A stretch of DNA of 64,000 nucleotides from Punica granatum (Eukaryota > Streptophyta > Magnoliopsida > Myrtales > Lythraceae). Both the position numbers and the translations under genes were made by a program. Location of the stretch: the NCBI RefSeq assembly GCF_007655135.1, contig NC_045132.1, positions 24,670,354 through 24,734,353 on the forward strand, read 5' to 3'. Shown piece by piece: positions 50,734-62,995 of this stretch (position 1 is the first letter of the stretch; each line of letters opens with the position of its first letter). The notes under the pieces were generated by a model. That model was not told the origin of the DNA, did no database searches, and was given only the letters and a program-made list of their open reading frames with translations.

Positions 50734-53700
50734 CTGGGATTTTGGAGAAATTCATCAGGGAAAATGAAGCGAGAATTCTGTGCTCTTCTTCTCCACCTTG
50801 AAGGTTCTCTTTCAGCTGACGGACAAGGCCTGCGAAAGTGGAGAGCTGGCACTCTATGTCTGATAGCGAAGACAGAACATAGCTCAACCACGCCACCATC
50901 TTTAGGCATGCCAGCACTAGATTGGACTCCCCCAAGGCCAGACATTTGGAGATCGCCTCTAAGAATGACTTCTTCTCATTGCCTAGAAGCGATGTTAACA
51001 GGTATCTCAACCATTGTTCATGGGCCAGGTTTTCGTCGCCCTGTATTTGAAGTCAATTAACAAGTAAGCCTCAAACGAATTCCAATCAGGAATTATGTGA
51101 ACTCTCGCTCTCAAATATGGAACAAGACTTGGGAATAATTTTATTCAGGTTTGTTCTGCAAATGACCGTTACTGCTTATGGGCATCGAAACTACTTATTA
51201 TGAGCAGCATCATATCAGAGGCTGCAGTCTTACGGAAAATGGCATATTACAAAGGGGAAATCCGATATACAACCTGGTACTGAAGTTTTATATGGTAAGA
51301 ATTAAACTTCGCAGGAATCACTTTACATCTGTAATGTCAAAATTATTATTTTCCAAAAACAGCACATAGTACACAATCCTATCTAAAGCATAAAATAATT
51401 TCTCACTTCTCCGATTTCAATATAACTGCGGAAAATGTTCAGGTGATTCCTAATTCCTTCAGCCACTGATCTCCCTTTCCAATGCTTTGACAGCTCATTT
51501 TGCATAAATTTTAAATACCCTTCGAAAATCCAGAGCAAAATAACAATACCAGTTCATCATTCAGCTTGATCGGTGCTTCTCTCTAAGAAAAGATTGAATT
51601 TCGCTTCTTTATATCCATTGGGTGCTGTTTATTTCATTTGGTGCTTTTATTATTAAAAGAAAAAAAAAGATTAATTATTCTTCAAAGCAAAACTGGCAGC
51701 AGTTTTCAGGTGCTTCAAGATTTATGAGAGATGTATGGAGAACAGAGAGAGCAACCATACATATAGAATGGCGTGATCTTGGGGACTTCCATGCTCTTTG
51801 TTGTCCTTGAGATTTGCTTGGCAGCTAACATCGAATCCGGCCTCAGTCAACTTTCCAGACGGTGACAAACAACCTGCCAAAATTGAGAGTGCTTTGCAGC
51901 ACGTCTCTTTTACATTCTCATCGGTTAAGCTCAAATTTAAGGCCACTGCTATTGCATCAACAGCCTCTTCTCTATATATGCTGTACTTCTGAGGTCCAAC
52001 CTGAAATAAGTGGTTTGTCAGCAGTGATATCCACTACATTCCAGAAGTCAACTGGTCGATTTATTCAGGTCAGGTTGCCTTAGGTTAAGTAGATTTCTAA
52101 TAAGAGAGAAGAGAGGCTTGTAAAGTGTTTCAGATGTAAATTAATGGATTCTCCTTTAATGAGAAGAGACGACTTATTAAGTCAAGAGTGGCAGCAGAAA
52201 ACAGCTACATCAATTAGACTAAATAGCAAAGAGCTCAAAAAGGGCAACTCCAATGCATAAAGGAAAAACCATTTGGCGAGCATTAATATTTGTTGCCAGC
52301 CTGTATCATCCTAAGCATCCCCTCATGTATATTTGGTTGGTCAGTGACTGAAAGAGACATGAAAGAAAAACTGAGAAAATAGATTATCATAAAAGAAAGT
52401 GTACCAGCAGATCTAAATGGAGTAAAAGAACAGCAACCAATGGTCTTTCTTGACTTTGAGAACTTCGGAGATATAAAAGAATAACATGCATTACATTCAC
52501 CATCTCTTCTTTTGGCAAGCCTCTCAGAATATCTGTAACATCTTTCCTCCTGTAAATACAGACAAATTGTTGGAGATATCCATATAGAAACATCGACATC
52601 TGAAGTCTTGCTAAACATGGTAAGCTACTAAATACACAGAATAACATTTGGTTCCAACTTCCAAGGTATTACAGCTAGAAAGCAGTACAAGAGAAAGATA
52701 TAACTTCTATAAAACATTGATTCTGTGGATGAGCATCTTCTTATGTTTCAAGATAAGATGCCAAGAACAGCTTTTTCCTTGAATACTGGAACGGAAAAAA
52801 AAAAAAAAAAAAAAAAAACAGAGAGAGAGAGAGAGAGAGAAAGAAGAAGAAGAAACTACATGGTCCTACCAAATTAATATTCGTAGTTTACCTCTTCCGA
52901 CATATTAGCTCAGCGAGCAATGACACTGCATTTGTTCTCGCCTCTATCTGCTTGCTGCGAAGTAATTCAATGAGGACTTGTATGTTAATGGCTTTTGCGA
53001 TCTGATCTCTGCAACTGGCATCTGCTTCGATGCAGCAAATCAAGAGAGCAGCTACACGAATTTTCTCTTCAGTTGTTCCAAGGGAAAATCTTCGAATTAG
53101 GTACTGCACGCCACCAAGAGATATTAAATGCTTTACGTTTGCTATTCTTTCCTCCTTGCTGTAAATAGTAATAAGCTGCTCCAACATAGATATAGATCCA
53201 TATCTGGGTGCGCAAAGTCACGGCCTTCCTTTTCCTCCATCATTTGAGATGCAAAAGCCAAGATGTTTTGGCAGTGCTTGGACTTCCAGGAATCAATTAC
53301 ACAATTGATAACCATGTTGGTGAGAGGAACAGAGAGACATTCTAGGGAATTTCCAGTCACTGGACAAGTCTTATTCCCCTCATCAAACCATTTCTGGATA
53401 GCTGCTCGTTCAAATGTTTGACCAGTCTCTAGGGTAACAGGATCTTCAAACAACTGTCTCGTTAAAGGACAAATTAGGTACTGGGGTATCGTAGATGACC
53501 CTTCACCAGAGTATTTGTCACTCCTGTATAACTCTGCAAATGAAAAATGACAATGTGAGTGATGAGTGCATTAATTAAATGCTCATAAAGCATTGCTCCT
53601 GCAACCTACCCTGCAAGGAAGACTTCGCTTTAACCACCTGAAATTGAGAGATAGTCATATTAACCATCAAACCCCAATAAAAAAAAAGGAAATAAAAAGG

Positions 53701-55984
53701 AAGGACGGTAACTAGTAGAATACCTTTGCAAGGTGTTCTGTCACTGATTCTGCATTGGGTCGGGAAGGAATGTCCATCTTGATATCAAAGCCATCAGTCT
53801 GTTCAGGTTGAAAGACTGATTTTGCAAGTCTTTTCAATTCACTTACATTGTTCGTTTGAGGGGAATATCTTAACTCGGTTTCCACTGTCATTTGCTGCCG
53901 TGAACTAGAGTTGCTGATTTCATCGTTCTCATCCTCTTGTACTGAGACACTGGCTTTGAGTAACCCCCTTTCTTTATCAACTGTCAATAATAGCCCATCT
54001 TCCTGAATAAATGTCAAGATTTTAGATAAGAAGTATTCCAAGGCAAAAAGCCATGAGGTATTCATTTTTGTTTCTAAGCCATCTCTGGCGATGCATTAAT
54101 AATAAAACATTCACGAGACTGGCAGGTTCTCATATGGAACAACTTATGGTGCGCTAGAAAATGAGAGAGCAAAAATTTTATTGCTTAGGCTGCAAGAACA
54201 CTAGTATGGACCCATTTAATCTTTTTTCCCCGCAAATTTTATATCCCTAAAATAGTCCATCAGAAAAGGACGGAATTTATGCAGCAAAAAAATAAAAATA
54301 AAAATAAAAATTCAAGATGAAGGACCTATTTATTTTTACTTACAGGAAAACCCTCATCTTCCAAGCGCTTAGCAGAATTTGCTATGCTATGTTGATCCAT
54401 GTATTTGACAGTCTCATAAGAGTGTGTCGATGTTTCTTTGAAATCAAAGCTGGAGCCGCCAGAGCTTTTCCGGCAGTTCTCCCCTTCATCGTCTTCTGCT
54501 CCAGATTTATTTGAGCAGCCAAACATTGCTTCATACAATTTCTTACTGACCATTGGCTGAGGATGGGGAGCACTAACTGGATTGCCAAGCTCTCCAGAAT
54601 GACTGAGTGAATCAGTGAGTTCGACTGTATCAACAGATACTGAAGGGATGTTGATTGAAGGGAAAAGGGGAGCTTCAGAGCCTTCTGTGAGCCAATCTTT
54701 GTAGTAAACTGCAAACTGGCGAGTACCAGAATCTAGAATTTCATTGTACACTTTGTCGAGAAGCTTCAATTTCCTTGCCCTGCTGGTTGCATCGACGAGA
54801 GAATCAACTTCCTGACTATGCCACAACTGCAAATGTGACAGATGGGGATAGAAAAAATTTTCCCAGAGTTCAGGTAACAGAAGTCTCCGTCCCTGGAGAG
54901 GAGAATCAGCAAAAACGTGTAAGATATGCTTTGCCGAAACCCTGTCCTTCTTATTTATTTTGTAGATCACACTCAGGTACAGATGAGCACATGCAGACAG
55001 CTTACAATTCGGAACACCACAAGTAAATCCATTCTTCAGCTCGCCAGCGTTGAGCCCTGTAATTACACTTAGCTGCAGAGAAGCTCTTTTCAGATCCTTT
55101 GGATCTCTGTACTCCTCAGCTGCTCTTTCTACCGTTTCAATTGCTTGTGCGAGATTACAGATGACTTTGCTCTCGCCATTTTGGTACTCTTCTGACTCAA
55201 CAAAGTTGAGAGATAAAAAGCATTTGTCGCGGAGGTTTATGCGAAAATCCTTGTCTTTGAGAAACGGTGTGATATATCCAATTAAGATGGAGACTATGGC
55301 TCGGATAGCAACTTCATCAAGAGCCGGAAGAGAATCAGAAAGTGTGCTCTGGACATGCTTTTCAAGGCGACTATTTTCAAAGGGCCCAGCCGGTTTCGTG
55401 CTTGTCCTGCCATTACGAGCAGAAGATGGATCTCCAAGCAGATGCTTTGAACTGCTAGGGCCCCTCCTATCTGATTTCATATTGTTTCCCATACTGTCAG
55501 TACTTTCATCGCCCGCTGCCAGGTACTTTTCCATCCTCAAAGGGCCCTTACCTACACTTAAGTATGCATCCTTAATCCTCTCACTATTTTCTACACCAAC
55601 CTCAACTATCTCGTTTCTGGAAAAAGCATCAGAACTGACCTCGAATCTTCTATCTCCTAGCCTTTCCATATCACCTCTTCCTTCAAGTGGTTCCATGCCC
55701 TTCCCATTCATCCTCTCCCTCGTGATCAGATTATCACGCGGTTGCGTACTTCCAAGACTGTCGCTCTTTCCCAATCTACCATTAAAACTATATCTAGATA
55801 CATCGGATCTTGTTCTCTGAGTCCTTGTTCTATTAACAGATGACGAATGTGGCTTATGTTGACCACGTGAACTGTAAAGAGGTGTAGTTACATTATCTGA
55901 ACCAAAAGAAGCTCTTGACCTGGTCATGGACCTCCTTCCTCTGAACCCTTCCTCTGCAAGAAGTGCTTCCAAGGACGATGCCAT
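50734..55984 (-). CDS. LIN: LIN/CERBERUS-like U-box and ARM-repeat E3 ubiquitin ligase, with an apparent frameshift
   Basis: Exons read as 54344-55984, 53724-54002, 53610-53637, 52892-53533, 52405-52549, 51761-52000 and 50734-51040. Conceptually this is about 1,094 residues. The first 547 residues hold a Ser/Arg-rich N-terminus (MASSLEALLAEEGFRGRR) and the LIN-type helical region (e.g. LPELWENFFYPHLSHL). The U-box is at about residues 667-735 (LICPLTRQLFEDPVTLETGQ, then KTCPVTG), followed by ARM-like helices. U-box ligases recruit E2 enzymes; legume LIN/CERBERUS proteins act in rhizobial infection and mycorrhiza. One base is missing between 53201 and 53202 compared with the partial copy at 63 kb. 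As written, the frame leaves the family sequence after GRDFAHPD and stops 23 codons on. The WD40 part of full LIN proteins was not found: exon 7 ends at a GT donor, or stops one codon later if unspliced (FSKIPG). Exon 6's donor (GTATGG) is the least certain. It is a recent pseudogene, a truncated ligase, or a consensus error. Confidence 0.8.
52797..52857. repeat. poly-A and (GA)n compound microsatellite in a LIN intron
   Basis: A run of ~24 A is followed by about ten GA units and AAG repeats, in the intron between the 52892 and 52549 exon ends. The corresponding place in the partial copy (near 63100) lacks it. Confidence 0.8.
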
Positions 55985-57013
55985 CTCCAAGAAGATTGGA
56001 AACTCGCCTCCCAAAAATGCTGAAAAATTTACAATATGAGCAAAGTTTAAGACAGTCTGCACTCTGTACAAAACAAATATTCTCCAAGAACCATTTGAAA
56101 CAAGATAAATCCTTAAACCCATGAATTCCTCCAAAATCCTGGGTTTCTTTGAATACTACCGGAAACCGTAAAATCTCAACATATACAGCTCCGCCTCCCA
56201 CCATCTGCATCTACAAACTCCACACTTACAATCAATAAGATAGAGCATATGCAGTGGAATATCTAATCTTGCCTAACAAGAAGTTTAATCTAGACCGTTT
56301 CGCACATTTAACACCGTCTACATATACGATGTAGCAGGAAAAAGCAGTTGAATGAATTCATTATACTTCTTTTAACTTCTTTCCTTAATCCGACATACAG
56401 ACGGTCGATTTCTATGCCCGGACTAGGAAACACGAACTCATTTGTTACTAAAATACTGCTCTTCTGCAATACAATAACCAGCCCACATGCAACGGCAACC
56501 AGCATTCAACAGTGAAATACTCTCAAGTAATAGCGCTATAGCAGCATATGATTGCACAGCATACCTCTGATATCTTCCCAGCTGCTGATTCGAGATCCTT
56601 CGGGCCGATTCGGCGAGAAGCGGATTGATGGAAGCAGCAGAATCGGCCGGAACCGAAGACATGAAATGCTCGACCAAGAGGAAATGACAGAGGGGCCGAC
56701 CGCGCGAAATCCATTGGAAGACTGGGGGGAGTTTGTATTGAGGAGAGGAGACAGAGGAAGAGACAAAGAGAAGGGGTAAGAGCGGGAGCGACAACGACGG
56801 AGAAGTGTGACAATGGGCAGGGAGGGAGGAGAGTGAGGGGCGGCTGAGAGAGTGACAGAGGGAAGCTGACAATGGGAAAAGGACTGTGCGAGTGACCGTT
56901 CATTGGAGGTGTCGACGTCAAAGGGATGGAAGAAGGAAGAAGGTCCAAAGCTGTGGCGGATACTGCCGGCGGTCGGCGAGCTCTCCCTTTTTTATCATTT
57001 TATTTGTTTATTA
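55985..57013. other. leader and promoter region of the LIN-like gene
   Basis: The open frame continues upstream of ATG 55984, but the text does not resemble LIN. The MASSLEALLAEEGF start fits better. A CT-rich block on the minus strand at 56560-56890 is likely 5' UTR, with an intron probable between it and the coding exon. No other gene is seen. Confidence 0.45.
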
Positions 57014-57815
57014 GGAAAAATTTCATCACATATCACGCTTTGAGTACAAGTATCACATTGTATAATTTTTTAAAAAATTAACATGATACATCACGAAAAT
57101 TTTAAAAATTTTCACCGTGCATCATTTCCGTCGACTGATGGACGAAAAGTTGACGTGACACGTTATTTGGACAAACGGTGCCAATATGACCGTGCTTACT
57201 CTGCATCTGGATCCCACCTAGCATTGAAAATATGATGCACTGTGAAAATTATTTTCATATTGTGATGCAAGGTATCATTTTTCAATTTTAATATTTGTTT
57301 ATTAACTTAGTTCCTAAAACGGAAATGCACCGACAATTATATACAAATTGTCATGTCCTGAACAATCTTGTTCCTATCTCTCTTCCATTTTTTCGTAATA
57401 TTTGGCACAAGTTTGCTGCTCGATCAGGAGACATGAACTTCGTCATCAGCTGAGCCACAAAACCTCATGTTGTGTGTTTCCCTTGCTCGGGTCAGGACCA
57501 CATTAACGCAACCCTCAAATTCGCTTAGCTCTTGCAAGGGCTTCCACATCGCTTTCGTCAACACAAAGAAGGGCCTGATTTCCTCAATGGCGAGTTTGAG
57601 AGTTGCGTTAATGTGGACCCAGATGCAGAGTAAGCACAGCCACATTGGCATCGTTTGTCCAAATAACATGTCACGTCAGCTTTCCATTTATCAGTTGACA
57701 GAAATAATGCACGGTGAAAATTTTCAAAATTTGCATGATGCTCCATATTAATTTTTCAAATTATGATGCATTGTGATACTTGTTATTAAACTGTGATGCA
57801 AGGTGTCATTTTTCC
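57014..57815. mobile_element. foldback transposon with ~200-bp inverted arms
   Basis: The left arm (57014-57215) and right arm (57605-57815) are imperfect inverted copies. Shared phrases read outward-in include ACAAGTATCACA, AAAATTTTCACCGTGCAT, GTTATTTGGACAAACG and GTGCTTACTCTGCATCTGG. A second inverted pair lies inside: CCACATTAACGCAACCCTCA near 57498 and its complement near 57600. A third, partial copy of the arm text lies at 57229-57285. The core holds a minus-strand open frame of ~80 codons that I do not recognise, possibly a captured fragment. No target duplication was secured; long arms recall Mutator-like or foldback elements. Confidence 0.7.
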
Positions 57816-58510
57816 ATTTATTTTTTAATAAATTTCGACGACATCGATATAATTTGTAAAATGGCCAGGGACACTCATTCCTTTCAAAATTAAGCACACA
57901 CTACCCCGTTTTTTGCTGATTTCTACTGTTTTTCTCTTAAATCGAGTTAGATTTTATTCGGGTAAAAAAAATTAGGTAATGAGTCGGTTTGTGCAATTTC
58001 GTGACATAGGATCCACGTGGCAAAATGAATATTCTCTTAGTGCCACGTCAGCGAAAATATTATTTCATGATCATGAAACGTTCGATTATTTCATGTATCT
58101 GCTGAATTCTAGTGAATTCAATAAGAATGATTTTAGCCCACTAGACTTTTTTAATATAGCATCAGAAACATATCACTGGGCTATGTATTATGTCAATGAA
58201 ATAAAAGTTCTTTGTCCAATGAATTTTTAAATTTCTCTCTTACTTTATATAAATTTGATAATTCTTTACTCTGTGTTGCACTTAGAAAAAGGGTGATAAT
58301 ATATGGACAAGTACAATGTTTGCATTATTGACATTCTTTGTGATATCAAGTATAGTCTTCTTAATTGATATTATCCATTTCTAAAAATGAGTTTTTATTT
58401 TCCGTTTCCAATTTGAACTACTGAAGTTTTTGGTATGCTTAAACAATCATATCAGTTAGATATAACTTTTTGAAAAGATAATTTAGTTGAAACTCTAATA
58501 TTGTCATAAC
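57816..58510. other. spacer between two transposons
   Basis: AT-rich. An 83-codon open frame at 57979-58230 has no recognisable family. Nothing else is supported. Confidence 0.4.
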
Positions 58511-59953
58511 CAGTGCTATTAGAACCCGACCGGGCGGTTCGACCTTTCGAAATGGAAACCGAACCTATGTCCGGTCCGATTAGCTTAAAAATTGAAAATG
58601 CACAAACAGACCGGTGAACCCAAAAAATCAGCCGATTTTTAGATATACCCATCGAACCCATCGGTTGCATGGTTTCAAAATTTTAAAAGAAAATCCCCGA
58701 TCCGAAACCGAAAATGAGCATCGGAGAATGAAATCAAAATAGATTGACGATTTGAAACCCTTGTCAACTTCATATTCACTCTTTAGTTCAATCATCACTC
58801 ATCATCAGTGACTTCTGCAGCTCTGCTAGAGGTTGAGCTTCCTCTTCTCCTTCAAATATCGGAAGATTATAACAGGTTCGAGCTTCCTCTTCTCCTTCTG
58901 TCGCTTCTTGACTTCTCCTCGTCCAGACGTAGCAGAGTGACGACTCAAGAGCGGATTCCTCACCAGCAGAGGGACAGGATAAGGCCATCTTGAGGCATAT
59001 TAGCTCCTGAAATGGCAGGGGGCCAAAGTCCAGACGCAGCATGGCAGCAGAGCTTGACCTCTACAGGCAAGGCACGAGTCCAGACGCACGACACGGCAGC
59101 TCCTGAAACGACATGAAGCACATCTTGATCTCTACAGGCAAGGCATGGTTCGAGCTTCCTCTTCCTATTCTCCTTTGCTTGCGGTGATTTATCTGAGAAA
59201 TTTCATGTTTTGATTCTGCCCTTAACCTTGTTTTGAGCTGTAGTTTGCAAACGAATCGGATCGACATGGATGGAGGCAACAATGAGTTTGATTTGGTACG
59301 TATTTGATGAAATGCCGTGTGTGAGAAAGGGGTGTTGTCGGTTTCATGTGCAGAAGAGGATGAGAGTTACTTTTGTGAGAGATTTGTAAGGGAGTGTCGT
59401 GGTCGTGGTCGTGGTCGTGGTGAGAGCTTCGAGCGTTCGAGCTGAGAGAAGAGAGGTCTGTGTCTTTTTGAGAGTATTGGGTTTCTCATACAGCTTTCCT
59501 GTCGCTGCCTGCGTTGGTGCCTCAATGGAGCGGTAGCTTGTGGTGAGTCCCTATCCTTTGTCCATTGTCCGCGATCGTTTTTCAGGTAATAAGAATCAGC
59601 ATCAATATAGATGAAAATCTCAGTTTGTTATACTGCTTTTAGAAGTTCATTATGCAGAGGAAATGGGGAGGTTGTCCCTCTTTTGGTTTTTTTCCCGAGC
59701 TGTAAGCTAGACTCATGGCCATATGTGTTTCAGTTTGGATAAATGTAGAGGTTTATCTCATCGATATGATATGATATGGAATTTAATTAATTATTTATTT
59801 ATAAAAAATATTATTGAGTAATTTTATAATTTATATTATTATTTTCTTAAAATAATAAATACTTATTTATTTTATAATTAAACATGCGATTCGACCCATC
59901 GAACTCCCGACTGAACTCATAAACCCATAGCTAGGCCGGTTCGGATAATACTG
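58511..59953. mobile_element. non-autonomous hAT-type element with 8-bp target duplication
   Basis: The element is bordered on both sides by GTCATAAC (58503-58510 and 59954-59961), a perfect 8-bp duplication as made by hAT transposases. The ends are CAGTGCTATTAGAACC and, reverse complemented on the right, CAGTATTATCCGAACC, an imperfect inverted repeat matching at 12 of 16 positions. Subterminal regions carry repeated short CGGTTCG-like motifs. The 1.44-kb interior has no transposase. It holds three copies of a phrase like GAGCTTCCTCTTCTCCTT (58832, 58879, 59152), a local duplication around CTCTACAGGCAAGGCA (59059 and 59133) and a GGTCGT run at 59399-59420. Confidence 0.8.
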
Positions 59954-60195
59954 GTCATAACAATCGTGAGTACATTAAGAAAATAATCACCTAATATTCA
60001 TAGGAACTAACTATAATAGCCACCTTCAACATCGCGCTCAGACAGTAACGAGCTCAGTAGCGTCTGCAGGAATTTCAGCCGAACTCCGAGCCCTTTTATC
60101 CGGTAAGAATTCCAAGTGACAGTAAGTTTACCCCACTATCCCCCCCCAATAGCTCTCTCTCTCTCTCTCGCTCTCTAACTTTACGGCTTCCTTCT

Positions 60196-62986
60196 CCTTT
60201 GACCGGTGAGTTCCAGATCGTGAACTATCGGTTTATGTAAACGAACTGGAAAAATTGGTATTTAGCTCCACTGATGATGATTAACATGTGCTTTGTTTAC
60301 AGTGCGCAGCTTACGAAGGCATATCAAACTGCTAATGTTCTTTTTGAGGCGTTGAAAGCTGTTGACATGACTCAGTCCATTGAAGTTGATCGGGAGGTGA
60401 AATTCTGCAGAATTGTGCTGTTATTCTGCGATGATGTTTTTCATTAATTCAGTGTGTGTTGCTGATTGACCCTAATTTTCATATTTCTATTAGTGGGCTG
60501 CATGAGTGAATGGTGTTCATTACTATTGAATTTGCACAGATTCAGGAGGCTCAGAACAAAGTTGCAGAAGAAATGCAGATTTATGTACCTTACAACATTC
60601 TTCCTTTTGATCCTGATAGTGCAAATCAGGCAATCATGAAATATCCGGAGGTCATTCTCTATCTGTGGTTGTTCTTCTTCATGTTAGTTTTACTTGACCG
60701 CAGTAGTATCGAAAATTCTCTATTGAAAATCGACTTTGCAGATCCAAGCTGCTGTTTTTGCTCTTCGTAATACCAGAGGTATTCCTTGGCCGAAGGGTCA
60801 CAAAAATAAAAAGGACGAAGACATTCTAGATTGGCTCCAAGCAATGTTTGGCTTTCAGGTGACAAACTTGCATGTGATGAATTTTCTATATTATATTGTC
60901 TATGGTAGTTCAATTAGAAATTGATAGTATGCTAACCAATTCGTGTTGCTTCTGCTAATTGATATTACAGAAGGACAATGTGGCAAACCAAAGGGAACAT
61001 TTGATCCTATTGCTGGCTAATGTGCATATAAGCCAACTACAGGTTTGTTCTTTGCCAAGACTCCATCCAAATGATGTCCATCTTGTTTTTGTTCACACTG
61101 GGTTATGTAAAATGGGTTCTCTTTTTTACACTATTTACTCTTATACTTGAACTTTGTACTATATCATATGCTGCTTAACCTTATCTATTTTACGACTCTA
61201 CATAATGTGATTACCCTTTGGAGCGAAAAATGCCGCCCTACATTTCTTTGCATTGGTCTTTAATTTGTTCTCTTTTATTCTTCCTTTTCTTCTTTTTTTT
61301 GTTTGCATTGAGGTCCATTTATGTGTTGTGCATATTTTGCCCTTACCTGTCATGCTATTTAAATCAAGAATCAGTATTTATTTGGACTAAGCTCAATTTT
61401 GATGATCTGTTTTATCTGATAAATAGTTGGATGAGCGAGCTTTGACAGAAGCGATGGAGAAATTGTTCGAGAATTACAAGAAGTGGTGCAAGTTCTTGGA
61501 TAGGAAAAGCAGTCTCTGGTAAACTTCTGCTGTTGTTTCTATATGCACTGAAGCAGGCTAGTTGTATTATATTTGCTCTTTAGGTGTCCTGTACTTTCAA
61601 TATACATTACTTCATTACTTCGTGAAACATTAGTAGGTGGTTTCGGTAAACTCTGCCTAAAAAAACCAGATTAGCATGTCACGTTGACTAATGACAATAA
61701 ATAAAACCAGTGCATGCCAAGTTTTGAGAAATGCTTTGAATTTGACTAAGTGGGCTCAATTTTTAGATCCAGTTCTTCAGAATTTTCTTTCTATTCTGAC
61801 CATTGCACAATCTCAGTTCTCTTTATTCTTTCTGTTCCTTTCTATATCTAGGTTGCCGACCATCCAGCAGGAAGTACAGCAACGGAAACTTCTCTACATG
61901 GCTCTTTATCTTCTTATATGGGGGGAAGCAGCTAACTTAAGATTCGTGCCAGGGTGCCTTTGCTATATTTATCATCATGTATGTTCATATGCTCTTTCTC
62001 CAGAACTAGATGTGCAAAATTGCGATTTTTTTTTTACCTGATTTTGCAAATTGTATATCCATGTCACCATAAATGTTTTTCCTTCATTCTATCGACAAAG
62101 GCAACAAGTTTATTCAATGCAAAAAAGGAAGAAATGAACTTTGAAAACATTAAGTTTGGCTACGTCCTTCATCAATTTCTGTATCTTCTTCTGTTTTTTG
62201 TGGGAGTAAATTTATTACTGAAATTTATTTTTATTTTCATCATTGTAAGAATGAAGAATCATGATCTGTCCAGAGTGAATAAGCAGCAGTAGGTTTCTGC
62301 AGTCGAGTCTTCTGTTATGGACAATTTTTTTTTTTAATCTAACTCCTATGATGGGAGCCACATCAGTGTTCTCTACATATTAAGCATCGTATGTGATGAT
62401 AATTCTTGCACAAGCACTTAAGCACGTTGATAGCATTCTGCATATGCAGCAAGATCATTTTCCCTTCTTGTGTCCTGGCCCTCTGCTGGTCTTGCTTCGC
62501 TTCCTGTAGATGGCTTTTGAATTGTATGGTATGCTAGCTGGGAATGTCAGTCCCATGACTGGAGAGAATATAAAGCCAGCCCATGGAAGTGAAGAAGAGG
62601 CTTTCTCGAGGAAAGTGGTTACTCCGATCTATGAAGTGATTGCAAAGGTCTGAAATGATATTTATATTGTATGAGTTACATTATGTTTGTTCTTTACCTT
62701 GACGATGTTTCCATGCTTGCAATGATAATCAGGAAGCAGAAAAGAGCAAGCGAGGAAAGTCAAAGCATTCGCAGTGGAGGAACTATGGTGATTTGAATGA
62801 ATATTTTTGGTAATTCTGAGTTCTATATTGTTCAGCTGTCGTTCTCTTTGTTATAAGGATCTTGAAGTGACCAACTTTCTTTCATGTTAATAGGTCAGTT
62901 CACTGCTTCCGCCTAGGTTGGCCAATGCGTGCAGATGCTGATTTTTTCCGTCTTCCAGCTGGGCAATTAAGGAAGAAAAATGGAAA
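60196..62986 (+). pseudogene. callose synthase (GSL/CalS) gene fragment, both ends missing
   Basis: Nine exons of an N-terminal callose synthase region keep their introns and phase: a terminal scrap ending 60205, then 60303-60396, 60540-60650, 60742-60858, 60971-61042, 61427-61518, 61852-61978, 62510-62647, 62733-62809 and 62894 to ~62986. The encoded text runs from AQLTKAYQTANVLFEALKAV through IPWPKGHKNKKDEDILDWL, LLYMALYLLIWGEAANLRF and WSVHCFRLGWPMRADADFF. Intact CalS proteins are ~1,950-residue plasma-membrane glucan synthases. Here the first ~100 residues, the Vta1-like start and all catalytic and membrane parts are absent. Homology begins abruptly just before the donor at 60206 and ends in LPAGQLRKKNGN. 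No stop interrupts the pieces seen, so the loss is recent or the fragment is transcribed. A functional synthase is excluded. Confidence 0.85.
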
Positions 62987-62995
62987 CATACTGTC

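Noticed and set aside
55050..55820. plus-strand 256-codon open frame
   Set aside because: It lies opposite exon 1 of the LIN-like gene; the minus strand carries the recognisable family text.
55985..56134. 50-residue N-terminal extension of the LIN-like protein
   Set aside because: The text is hydrophobic and unlike LIN proteins; ATG 55984 gives the conserved-looking start.
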